DNA of 64,000 nucleotides from PNON01 sp963757065 (GTDB taxonomy: Bacteria > Chloroflexota > Anaerolineae > Anaerolineales > Anaerolineaceae). The notes under the pieces were generated by a model. The model was not told where the DNA came from. It saw only the letters and a program-made list of their open reading frames with translations, and made no database searches. The stretch is taken from assembly GCA_963757065.1 (NCBI GenBank), contig CAVWQC010000001.1, positions 496,001 to 560,000 on the forward strand. Reading direction: 5' to 3'. The position numbers and the translations under genes were made by a program. The stretch's first letter is position 1. Each line of letters opens with the position of its first letter. This document shows positions 9,027-15,876 of this stretch, piece after piece.

Positions 9027-9772
9027 GCCACACCTTCCCCTGTCTCAGTGGTTTCATCGATCGGGCTTAATTCAGTCTGCACATGCTGTAACGTTGGGAA
9101 TGGATCCACCAGACCCTTCCAATCTTTCAGGATACCCTTCACCACCTGACGAACAAGTTTTTGCTGCTTCTGAACAGGCAGTGTCCCGTCAATTTTTGTC
9201 AGGTTGAATTCCGGGATCATGCTTTCATATTCATCAATGACCATTTGCTGGAATAATCTGAAGCTGGTGACTTTATTATCCGAGAGACCCAGGTCCATCC
9301 CTGCCTCATAGTATTTGATCTTCGCCCTGCTGGAGGTAATGCGCTCGACGGCGATATCCAGCGGCACAGAAAAATAAAGCGCAATATCAGGCTGCAAGGC
9401 GAATGAATACAAATTTCGGACCCATTGCCTGTCCACTCCACGGGCAACGTCCCTGGCAAAAGCGGTAAAGGCATAACGGTCAGCCAGAACCAACGCTCCG
9501 GCTTTTAATTGCGGATAGATGCGGTTTTCCCAGCGTTCAGCAAAATCAGTTGCCTGCAGCAGACTGAAAGTAGTCGGTGTAAACATCTTCTCCGATTTTG
9601 CCAGCCGGGTCGTGCTTTTCACCAGGTCGGATGAGTTCCATTCAGAGAAATAGACCGACCTGCCCTGGGATCTCATCCACTTGGCAAGCAAATCTATCTG
9701 CGTGGATTTTCCACTACCATCAATGCCTTCCACTATGATCAACTTACCAGGATACGGATTTGGTTGCAGCAT
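9023..9772 (-). CDS. Thymidylate-kinase-like P-loop kinase, first of a tandem pair
   Basis: A 249-residue protein of the TMK superfamily with an intact Walker A 'GIDGSGKST' (residues 16-24), 'LLQATDFAERWENRIYPQLKAG' in the LID-adjacent helix and 'LADRYAFTAFARDVARG' in place of the usual DRY-S-A-YQG segment. The REPGGT motif that positions dTMP in true thymidylate kinases is replaced by unrelated sequence ('FSEWNSSDLVKST'), so the acceptor is probably not simply dTMP. It begins 12 bases after phoU on the same strand and overlaps the second copy by four bases, placing both in the pstB-phoU operon. A phosphate-starvation role is suggested by context only. Confidence 0.82.
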   Translation of the reverse strand: MLQPNPYPGKLIIVEGIDGSGKSTQIDLLAKWMRSQGRSVYFSEWNSSDLVKSTTRLAKSEKMFTPTTFSLLQATDFAERWENRIYPQLKAGALVLADRYAFTAFARDVARGVDRQWVRNLYSFALQPDIALYFSVPLDIAVERITSSRAKIKYYEAGMDLGLSDNKVTSFRLFQQMVIDEYESMIPEFNLTKIDGTLPVQKQQKLVRQVVKGILKDWKGLVDPFPTLQHVQTELSPIDETTETGEGVA

Positions 9773-9784
9773 CTGACCCTCCTC

Positions 9785-10459
9785 TTATATGAATTCTTCA
9801 TCATTTGTGGCGACTTCAAGTAATTCACCGGTCACCACAAATATTGTTCTTTCACAAATATTACTCACCCGATCGGCTGTCCGTTCAAGGTTGTGTGCAG
9901 CCCACATATAGTAATTTGCGTGGTCGATAAAACTCGGGTTCTGGATCATCATTTCCACCAGCTGCCGATTAAAACGTTTATACATTTCATCGACCTTGTC
10001 ATCCTCTTCAGGAATTTCCCTGGCGGCTTTTTCATCTTCCCTTAAGAAGGCAGTGATCGATCTATGCAGCATCGATACGGCCAGTTCAGACATAGCTTCA
10101 AGCTCCAGGATGGGGGCCTGCAGCAGTGTGTCTTCAAGCAGGGTATTGATCTTGGCATTCCCTTTTGCATAATCGCCAATGCGCTCCAGTTCCCCGGCAA
10201 CCTCTAATATTGCCGCCAACAGGCGCAGGTCATGCGCCATGGGCTGCTGGGTGGCAATGACAAGCAATGTGTTGCTTTCGATATTAAAGCGCTTCTGGTT
10301 GACTTTTTGGTCCGCCAGGAAAACTTCGCGCGAAAGTTTGGTGTTCCTGGTTTTTAACCCGATCATCGCATCCACAATATTTTTTTCGACCAGGCTGCCC
10401 AGAGTGAGAATATCGTCCTGAAGTTGTCTAATCTCTCTATCCAGTGTTTCGCGGGGCAT
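9785..10459 (-). CDS. phoU: Phosphate transport/signalling regulator PhoU
   Basis: All-helical protein of 224 residues with two PhoU repeats; the 'ELERIGDYAKGNAKI' motif ends the first and 'NLERTADRVSNICERTIFVVTGE' the second, both with the E/D-rich metal-binding signature. PhoU dampens Pst transport and restrains PhoR-PhoB signalling when phosphate is plentiful. A GAGGAGA ribosome-binding site lies four bases before the ATG. Cotranscribed with pstB upstream (37-base gap) and the two TMK-like genes downstream. No phoR/phoB pair lies beside it. Confidence 0.95.
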   Translation of the reverse strand: MPRETLDREIRQLQDDILTLGSLVEKNIVDAMIGLKTRNTKLSREVFLADQKVNQKRFNIESNTLLVIATQQPMAHDLRLLAAILEVAGELERIGDYAKGNAKINTLLEDTLLQAPILELEAMSELAVSMLHRSITAFLREDEKAAREIPEEDDKVDEMYKRFNRQLVEMMIQNPSFIDHANYYMWAAHNLERTADRVSNICERTIFVVTGELLEVATNDEEFI

Positions 10460-10495
10460 GTTTTCTCCTCATCTCAACAATAAAAAATCAGGAAT

Positions 10496-11290
10496 TCATC
10501 CGAATCTTCCGGTGATGTAGTCTTCGGTGATGCGGTTTTTGGGATTCGTAAAGATCTGTTTTGTATCTCCGAATTCCACCATGATGCCCGCCCGGTCATG
10601 ATCCATGGTAAAAAAGGCGGTCTTATCGGAAGCCCTGGCTGCCTGCTGCATGTTGTGTGTAACGATTATTATAGTGTAATTTTGGGATAGTTCGCGCATC
10701 AAGTCTTCAATTTTCAACGTCGCGATCGGGTCAAGAGCCGAGCAGGGTTCATCCATCAGGATGATCTCAGGTTTGACTGCCAGCGCCCGGGCGATGCACA
10801 ACCTTTGCTGCTGGCCGCCTGAGAGCTCCAGGGCGCCTTTATGCAAATTGTCTTTCACTTCATCCCAGAGGGCTGCCTGCCGTAATGTCGTTTCAACGAG
10901 TTCATCGGTGTGATCACGGTAACCATTGATCTTTGCCCCCCAGGCAATGTTGTCATAGATCGATTTGGGGAACGGGTTGGGTTTCTGGAAGACCATCCCG
11001 ATCAGCCGCCGAACCTGGACTGGATCCACCGATGGATCATAGAGGTTTTGCCCGTGAAAGATCACCTCGCCGCTGATGCGGGCAATGCGGATAAAGTCGT
11101 TCATGCGGTTGAAAGAGCGTAATACCGTGCTCTTTCCGCAGCCGGACGAACCGATGATGGCGGTGATCTTTTGCTTTTCCACTTTTAGCGAAACATCTTT
11201 CACCGCCCGAAATTTTCCATAATGGATATTCAGGTCCCGCGATTCTATGGCTATTTCAGTGGAAGGTGCCGCTGTGTCAAGATCGATCAT
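10496..11290 (-). CDS. pstB: Phosphate ABC transporter ATP-binding protein PstB (copy 1, canonical)
   Basis: A 264-residue ABC ATPase with canonical PstB motifs: Walker A 'GSSGCGKST', Q-loop 'GMVFQKPNPFP', signature 'LSGGQQQRLCIARALA', Walker B 'IILMDEPCSALDP' and H-loop 'IIVTHNMQQAARASD'. The ATG at 11290 is preferred over an in-frame TTG one codon earlier. It energises import of inorganic phosphate by PstSCA. No permease genes are adjacent; the pstS-pstC-pstA-pstB operon lies about 38 kb away in this window with its own, divergent pstB. Leads the operon pstB-phoU-TMK-like-TMK-like. Confidence 0.95.
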   Translation of the reverse strand: MIDLDTAAPSTEIAIESRDLNIHYGKFRAVKDVSLKVEKQKITAIIGSSGCGKSTVLRSFNRMNDFIRIARISGEVIFHGQNLYDPSVDPVQVRRLIGMVFQKPNPFPKSIYDNIAWGAKINGYRDHTDELVETTLRQAALWDEVKDNLHKGALELSGGQQQRLCIARALAVKPEIILMDEPCSALDPIATLKIEDLMRELSQNYTIIIVTHNMQQAARASDKTAFFTMDHDRAGIMVEFGDTKQIFTNPKNRITEDYITGRFG

Positions 11291-11529
11291 CAATCTGCCC
11301 GCCTGTTCCGTATCTGGTGGAGTAGTCTCTCTATTTTATCCCAGAATCCGCAAGAGATTACTTAAAAAGGTTTTACTTTCCTTTTACAGAGTTGACATGT
11401 TCTACAAGTAAAGCATAACAACAGATGAGAAATTATATAATATCCTTACATTTGCACTATGATACAGACACACATCAGATGAGTTGGCTGTTCCAGAACA
11501 ATTTTTTATTACTATTTGTTAACACCGCC

Positions 11530-11559
11530 TTGATACGTCCTTAATCATAGTCATATAAT
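11530..11559 (+). promoter_or_regulatory. Putative promoter of the arsenate-reductase-like gene
   Basis: TTGATA at 11530-11535 and TATAAT at 11554-11559 with an 18-base spacer; a second overlapping TATAAT is at 11559-11564. The ribosome-binding site AAGGGAG and ATG (11582) follow at once. The rest of the 290-base gap back to pstB is A/T-rich and holds no gene I can see. Confidence 0.5.
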
Positions 11560-11581
11560 ATAATGAAAGGGAGAATTAAGG

Positions 11582-12025
11582 ATGATTATGAAAAAATGCA
11601 AAGTATTATTTTTGTGCGTTGGGAATTCTGCCCGCAGCCAGATGGCAGAAGGGCTGTTGCGCTGGCATAATGGTGAACAATTCGACGTATACAGCGCTGG
11701 TGTGGAACCCAAAGGAATTAATCCATTGACCATCGAGGTGATGTCTGAAATAGGTTATGACATGAGCAGTCACCGTTCCAAACATATGGAAGAGTTCATA
11801 GGCAAAGATAATTTTAACTATCTCATTACTGTGTGCAGCGAGGCTGAAGAGAAATGTCCTTTCTTCCCAGGAATGGGTATACGGCTGCACTGGCAATTCG
11901 AAGATCCCGCAGCTTTTGAAGGCACGAAGGAAGAAAAACTGAACAAGTTCCGCCAGGTGCGTGACCAGATCGACTGCAAAATGCTGGATTGGATGACTGA
12001 GATCGGGTACCTGGCCTCAGCATAA
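11582..12025 (+). CDS. arsC: Thioredoxin-type arsenate reductase / low-molecular-weight phosphatase
   Basis: A 147-residue protein of the LMW-phosphotyrosine-phosphatase fold. The P-loop 'CVGNSARS' has nucleophile C12 and R18; C85 and C92 ('TVCSEAEEKCP') have the seven-residue spacing of the Cys82/Cys89 relay in thioredoxin-coupled ArsC. The 'DPAA..GT.EEKL..FR.VRDQI' segment is also typical of ArsC. Expected reaction: arsenate to arsenite using thioredoxin. No arsR, arsB or acr3 is adjacent, so a phosphatase role is not excluded. AAGGGAG sits eight bases before the ATG. Confidence 0.85.
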   Translation: MIMKKCKVLFLCVGNSARSQMAEGLLRWHNGEQFDVYSAGVEPKGINPLTIEVMSEIGYDMSSHRSKHMEEFIGKDNFNYLITVCSEAEEKCPFFPGMGIRLHWQFEDPAAFEGTKEEKLNKFRQVRDQIDCKMLDWMTEIGYLASA

Positions 12026-12071
12026 GCAGCTAGCTTTTGGGGTTGGAAAGATCATCAAGAATGGGGATGGA

Positions 12072-12464
12072 ATGTTTGGAAAATTACGATTTGTTTTTAC
12101 CTGCATCTTGTTTTTTATCCTGCTTTCCGGCTGTGTGGGGAAATCCACTATGAACGTGAATGAATCCCAGAATGGAAGCAGCGTGGACCTGAAGACGGGG
12201 GATATGCTCGTCATCACCCTGGATGGCAACCCGACTACCGGCTACCAATGGGAGATGCTGCCGAACACGGATGGCATCGTTGAGCTGCAGGGTGACCCTG
12301 AATATAAATCCAGCGGCAACCTGGTCGGGTCAGGCGGGAAGTATAGTTTTAATGTGAAAGCAGTCAAAGCGGGGACAACCACGGTGGATCTGAAGTATTA
12401 CCGCTCCTTTGAAGCAGACGTCCCCCCGATCCAGACCTTTTCAATAGATGTCACCGTAAAGTAA
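12072..12464 (+). CDS. Chagasin-like (I42 family) protease-inhibitor lipoprotein
   Basis: A 130-residue exported protein. A hydrophobic signal ends in a lipobox 'LLSGC' near residue 23. The body carries the I42 inhibitor loops: 'GNPTTGYQW' (the NPTTG loop that enters the active site of papain-like proteases), 'GSGGKYSFNVKA' (GxGG loop), and 'YYRSFE' in place of the usual RPW loop. The replaced third loop makes inhibitory strength uncertain. Likely a membrane-anchored inhibitor of C1-type cysteine proteases. Lies 46 bases after arsC on the same strand. Confidence 0.8.
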   Translation: MFGKLRFVFTCILFFILLSGCVGKSTMNVNESQNGSSVDLKTGDMLVITLDGNPTTGYQWEMLPNTDGIVELQGDPEYKSSGNLVGSGGKYSFNVKAVKAGTTTVDLKYYRSFEADVPPIQTFSIDVTVK

Positions 12465-12696
12465 TTGTAGTGGTCGACCTGCGTGTCGACCTAAAAGGGT
12501 AAAGGTTTCAACTGTTCACTCCGGTGTCCCACCGAGCGTCGGAGCGAAGCGTAGATCCCGGTGTTTTATCCAGGGCGCTGTTTTGACCAGAGGTCTCCCT
12601 TTTTGATGGGCTGAAGCCCATCCTACTCACTAATCACTAATCACTGCATTCTTAATTATTTGCGTGAAATGGGTTAATCCAACCAAGGTAGATTCC
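12465..12696. repeat. Intergenic patch resembling dispersed repeats
   Basis: No ORF of substance. It contains an inverted repeat GGTCGAC (12472-12478) / GTCGACC (12485-12491), a short self-complementary GGGCTGAAGCCC, and a tandem 'actaatcact' duplication. This patchwork resembles repeat families scattered between genes in bacterial genomes, but copy number cannot be assessed from one window. Confidence 0.4.
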
Positions 12697-12725
12697 TTGC
12701 AGAGTCATACACCCTGTGATATACT
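12697..12725 (+). promoter_or_regulatory. Putative rplS promoter
   Basis: TTGCAG at 12697-12702 and TATACT at 12720-12725 with an ideal 17-base spacer, 53 bases before the rplS ATG. AAGGA lies about nine bases ahead of that ATG. Confidence 0.6.
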
Positions 12726-12778
12726 TTGCCTTCGCGCCGAGATGGCGTAATTAGTTTGTAATGTAAGGAACTGAGAAA

Positions 12779-13126
12779 ATGACAGACTTAATGAAAGCCG
12801 TTCAGGCACCCGATAATCCAAATATTCCAGCCCTGCGTCCGGGCGATACGGTCAGCGTTCATGTGAAGATCAAAGAAGGCACCCGCGAACGTATTCAGGA
12901 ATTCAAGGGCACCGTCCTCTACACCGCCAAGAGCGGTAACAACGCCACCTTCACCGTTCGGCGTGTTGCCAGCAACAGCATTGGTGTGGAACGCACCTTC
13001 CTGCTGCACTCACCCCGCATTGAAAAAGTCGTGGTGGAACGCAGTAATGTCGTCCGCCGTGCCCGCATGTACTTCCTGCGCGACCGCACAGGCAAGGGTG
13101 CAAGACTCAAGCAGAAATTCAGCTAA
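12779..13126 (+). CDS. rplS: 50S ribosomal protein L19
   Basis: A 115-residue protein of normal L19 length. Family landmarks: 'LRPGDTVSVHVKIKEGTRERIQEFKG', 'FTVRRVASNSIGVERTFLLHSPRIEKV' and 'RRARMYFLRDRTGKGARLKQK'. L19 sits at the 30S-50S interface of the ribosome. Here it has its own promoter and terminator and is not in the rpsP-rimM-trmD-rplS arrangement seen in many bacteria. Confidence 0.98.
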   Translation: MTDLMKAVQAPDNPNIPALRPGDTVSVHVKIKEGTRERIQEFKGTVLYTAKSGNNATFTVRRVASNSIGVERTFLLHSPRIEKVVVERSNVVRRARMYFLRDRTGKGARLKQKFS

Positions 13127-13149
13127 TACCAACTGATTCGACTTTTACC

Positions 13150-13179
13150 GGGTGCAGCCTTATTGGGTTGCACCCTTTT
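13150..13179 (+). terminator. Rho-independent terminator of rplS
   Basis: Ten-base-pair stem (13150-13159 with 13166-13175, one G-T pair), six-base loop, then TTTT. Located 24 bases after the rplS stop codon. Confidence 0.8.
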
Positions 13180-13214
13180 GCTGTTATGGATAAAATGAAA
13201 CGGGAGATCTGAAT

Positions 13215-13943
13215 ATGCTGCAGCCAATTATTGCCATCACAACCAAACGGGAAAATATCGAACAACCCCATATCACCATCTGGGAGTATTACGTACAGGC
13301 TGTCATAAAAGCCGGTGGAATACCTGTCCTGCTGCCGGTCGGGCTAAACAGCCGGCAGGTGGAGCAGATCGCCTCTCAGGTAGATGGCATCCTGGTCTCG
13401 GGTGGGGGAGATATCGACCCGGATGCTTTCAACGGTAAAGCACATTCCAAAGTGTATGATGTTAATGTAGACCGCGACCGCATGGAGCTGGAGCTTGTGC
13501 GTCTGGCCGGCGAGAAGTCCATCCCGCTGCTGGGTATCTGCCGCGGGTTACAGGTGATCAATGTCGCCATGGGAGGTACCTTATTTACCGACCTTGACGA
13601 TCAATTTGGAAAGGCCATCCAGCATTCCAATAAATCATTCACCACTATCGTTCACACCACGGCTGTTCAAAGCGGCACACGGCTGTCGCAAATAGTCGAG
13701 CCCGGAACTTTGGAGGTGAACAGCCTGCACCACCAGGGAATTGAATGTTTGGGCTCAGGCCTTATAGTCAATGCGATCGCCAGTGATGGCCTGGTGGAAG
13801 GGGTCGAAACCAATAGGGGCGGATATTTGCTGGGTGTGCAGTGGCATCCTGAAGCTCTCACTGAAGATCCTTCAGCCCTGGCGCTCTTTTCAAGTCTGAT
13901 ATCTGGCGCCAGTGATTACAGGGAAAAGAATGGGAGAAACTAA
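13215..13943 (+). CDS. Peptidase C26 family glutamine-amidotransferase-like hydrolase (PuuD-like)
   Basis: A 242-residue class I glutamine amidotransferase-like hydrolase. Nucleophile C109 lies in 'LLGICRGLQVIN', the His-Glu pair is in 'GVQWHPEAL', and 'VSGGGDIDP' with 'DRDRMELELVR' matches the gamma-glutamyl-GABA hydrolase/C26 group. Members cleave gamma-glutamyl amides in polyamine breakdown or related pathways; no other Puu genes are nearby, so the substrate is open. It overlaps murI, and co-location with glutamate racemase may hint at gamma-glutamyl or peptidoglycan-related metabolism, but that is inference. Confidence 0.88.
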   Translation: MLQPIIAITTKRENIEQPHITIWEYYVQAVIKAGGIPVLLPVGLNSRQVEQIASQVDGILVSGGGDIDPDAFNGKAHSKVYDVNVDRDRMELELVRLAGEKSIPLLGICRGLQVINVAMGGTLFTDLDDQFGKAIQHSNKSFTTIVHTTAVQSGTRLSQIVEPGTLEVNSLHHQGIECLGSGLIVNAIASDGLVEGVETNRGGYLLGVQWHPEALTEDPSALALFSSLISGASDYREKNGRN

Positions 13944-14769
13944 TTCCAGGCTGAAACCGCTGCTGCCGATCGGAATCTTCGATTCCGGTATTGGCGGATT
14001 GTCGGTTTTGCAGGCGATCCAGGCGCTTCTACCCGCCCAGCCCACCATTTACCTGGGGGACCAGGTGCATGTGCCCTACGGATCCCGCCCGCTTGAGCAG
14101 GTGAGAGCATTCTCCGAGGAGATCACCCGCTTCCTGTTAAAGCAGGGTGCCGGACTCATCGTGGTGGCCTGTAATACAGCTTCGGCAGCGGCATTGCATC
14201 ATCTCAGAATGACATTCCCGAACACTCCATTCGTCGGCATGGAACCGGCAGTCAAACCCGCTGCTGAAAATACCCTTACCGGAGTGGTGGGTGTCCTGGC
14301 TACCCCGGCCACTTTCCAAAGTGAATTATATGCATCGGTGGTAGAACGCTTCGCCCAGGGGGTCAAGGTTTTGCAGAGTACCTGCCTCGGGCTCGTCGAC
14401 CAGATCGAAAAAGGAAAGCTCGACGATGAAGTGACCATGCAGATCCTGCACAATGCGATCGACCCCATGCTCGAGCAGAATGTCGATACGATTGTCATGG
14501 GATGCACGCATTACCCGTTCGTGATCCCGCAGATCAGGCAAATCGCCGGGGACTCGGTCAGGGTCATCGATCCGGCTCCTGCGATTGCCAAACAGGTGGC
14601 CAGGTTACTTCAGGAACGCAGCTGGCTGGCAAACAGAAATACCGGCATACCGAACAGCTACTACACCACCGGCAGCAGCGAGAAAATGCAGGCGCTGGTG
14701 GAATTCTTATGCAGCCAAACGGTGCTTCCGGTAAAAATTACGTGGGGGAAAGAGCTGTCAGAAAAGTAG
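13930..14769 (+). CDS. murI: Glutamate racemase
   Basis: Interconverts L- and D-glutamate to supply D-Glu for peptidoglycan. Length 279 residues. Catalytic pair C81 ('VVACNTAS') and C192 ('MGCTHYPF'), with the substrate motif 'GIFDSGIGGLSV' (D18-S19) and 'PYGSRP'. I prefer the ATG at 13930 over an in-frame GTG at 13912, as the extra residues precede the conserved start and AGGGA lies before the ATG. It overlaps the C26 gene by 14 bases. Confidence 0.95.
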   Translation: MGETNSRLKPLLPIGIFDSGIGGLSVLQAIQALLPAQPTIYLGDQVHVPYGSRPLEQVRAFSEEITRFLLKQGAGLIVVACNTASAAALHHLRMTFPNTPFVGMEPAVKPAAENTLTGVVGVLATPATFQSELYASVVERFAQGVKVLQSTCLGLVDQIEKGKLDDEVTMQILHNAIDPMLEQNVDTIVMGCTHYPFVIPQIRQIAGDSVRVIDPAPAIAKQVARLLQERSWLANRNTGIPNSYYTTGSSEKMQALVEFLCSQTVLPVKITWGKELSEK

Positions 14770-14788
14770 TTGAGGTTGATATACCGGT

Positions 14789-15416
14789 TTACATATCGGC
14801 CGGATGAATATTGATCGCCTCAAAATCCGATTGGGAAATTTTTGTTTTTTCAAAAGCAGAAAAGATCAGGTTTTCGACCTTTAGTTTTCTACTGTTTTTT
14901 AGAGCTGTGAAAATTCCAAGGTAGCTGGTTAATATGCGGGCATCCCAGTGTAAAAACAGGGAATCGACCACACTCCTGATCTTCTCGGGATCCGGGGCTT
15001 CAATTTCGCAAAAAAAGCCAAAAGGCATTTCATCCAGGGTGACTTCACAATCCATATAATGCCAGGTGGTCCGGAATTTTTCGTACATCACGAATACCGA
15101 GTAGCCCAGAACTTCCAGTATTTTCCGCATGGTATCAAAATTACTGACTTCCACTTCCAATTCCTGGCGGTCAGAGACTTCCTCGCTCAACGCGGCTTCG
15201 CTTTTATAGGTCAGGCGGCTGATCTGATCTTTTCGCAGGCGCAGCACCTGGCCGGTGGAACTCAACCCATGGTTAAGCGAGTTCAAATCGCAGATTCCAC
15301 TCATTCACCCGCGGCTGGGACAAGACGGCTCCATTGGTTTCCAGGTTTTCCACAAAGGACTGCGGGTTGAGCAGGTAAAATTTGACTTCAATTTCACGAT
15401 CATTGCTTGTCTGCAT
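14789..15416 (-). CDS. CYTH-domain protein (class IV adenylate cyclase / triphosphatase type), frameshifted
   Basis: The frame ending at 14789 holds the body of a CYTH domain: 'GQVLRLRKDQISRLTYK', 'ELEVEVSN', 'LGYSVFVMYEKFRTTW', 'CEVTLDEMPFGFFCEIE'. Its N-terminal strand is missing from that frame but is found directly upstream in the next frame, from an ATG at 15416 preceded by AAAGG: 'DREIEVKFYLLNPQSFVEN', with the diagnostic E8-x-E10-x-K12 signature. Dropping one T in the GCTTAAC near 15272 joins the frames as '...LRFELA-NHGLSSTGQVL', the expected length (about 208 residues). CYTH enzymes hydrolyse or cyclise triphosphates with divalent metal; CyaB-like cyclase, thiamine-triphosphatase and other roles cannot be separated here. 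Overlaps the upstream gene by 17 bases. Confidence 0.8.
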
Positions 15417-15852
15417 ACACAACCTTTCGGGCTCCGTTAACAAATAATAATACTACCAGGGTGATCAAAACTAAAACTTGCAGCCCGAGACTCAACCAGT
15501 GGATGGGTGCGAACGGGTCCTTTGAAAATAGTACCGTCCGGCTGATTCCAACCAGGGTGGAAAATGCCAGGTAGCGGATGCTCCAAACCAGCGCCCATAG
15601 GGAACGGGTGATCAGACCCGCAAAAATGGGTATGCTGGCGGCAAAAAGGAAAAACGCCAGGTTTGCCAGGAGCCATAGTTGGAGTGGATCGATGACGCTG
15701 AGTAAAAATTGCCAGTTTTGAATATATTGGACCACACGATACAATTCAAAACCCGACCCGAGGATGATAAAGCAAACCACAATGGTCATAAACAACGAGG
15801 GTTTACGCTGTGGTTTATTACCCGGATTCTCGTTTTGGGATTCTGTGATCAT
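15400..15852 (-). CDS. Small membrane protein, unknown
   Basis: A 150-residue protein, not recognised. A polar 18-residue N-terminus is followed by about four hydrophobic segments, roughly at residues 20-40, 55-80, 80-100 and 120-142, and a short charged C-terminus. No motif suggests an enzyme. Its last codons overlap the CYTH start, and it lies 24 bases downstream of the glycosyltransferase stop, so all three may form one minus-strand unit. Confidence 0.6.
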   Translation of the reverse strand: MITESQNENPGNKPQRKPSLFMTIVVCFIILGSGFELYRVVQYIQNWQFLLSVIDPLQLWLLANLAFFLFAASIPIFAGLITRSLWALVWSIRYLAFSTLVGISRTVLFSKDPFAPIHWLSLGLQVLVLITLVVLLFVNGARKVVYADKQ

Positions 15853-15876
15853 ATGCTTGCTTATTATAGCAGGCAG

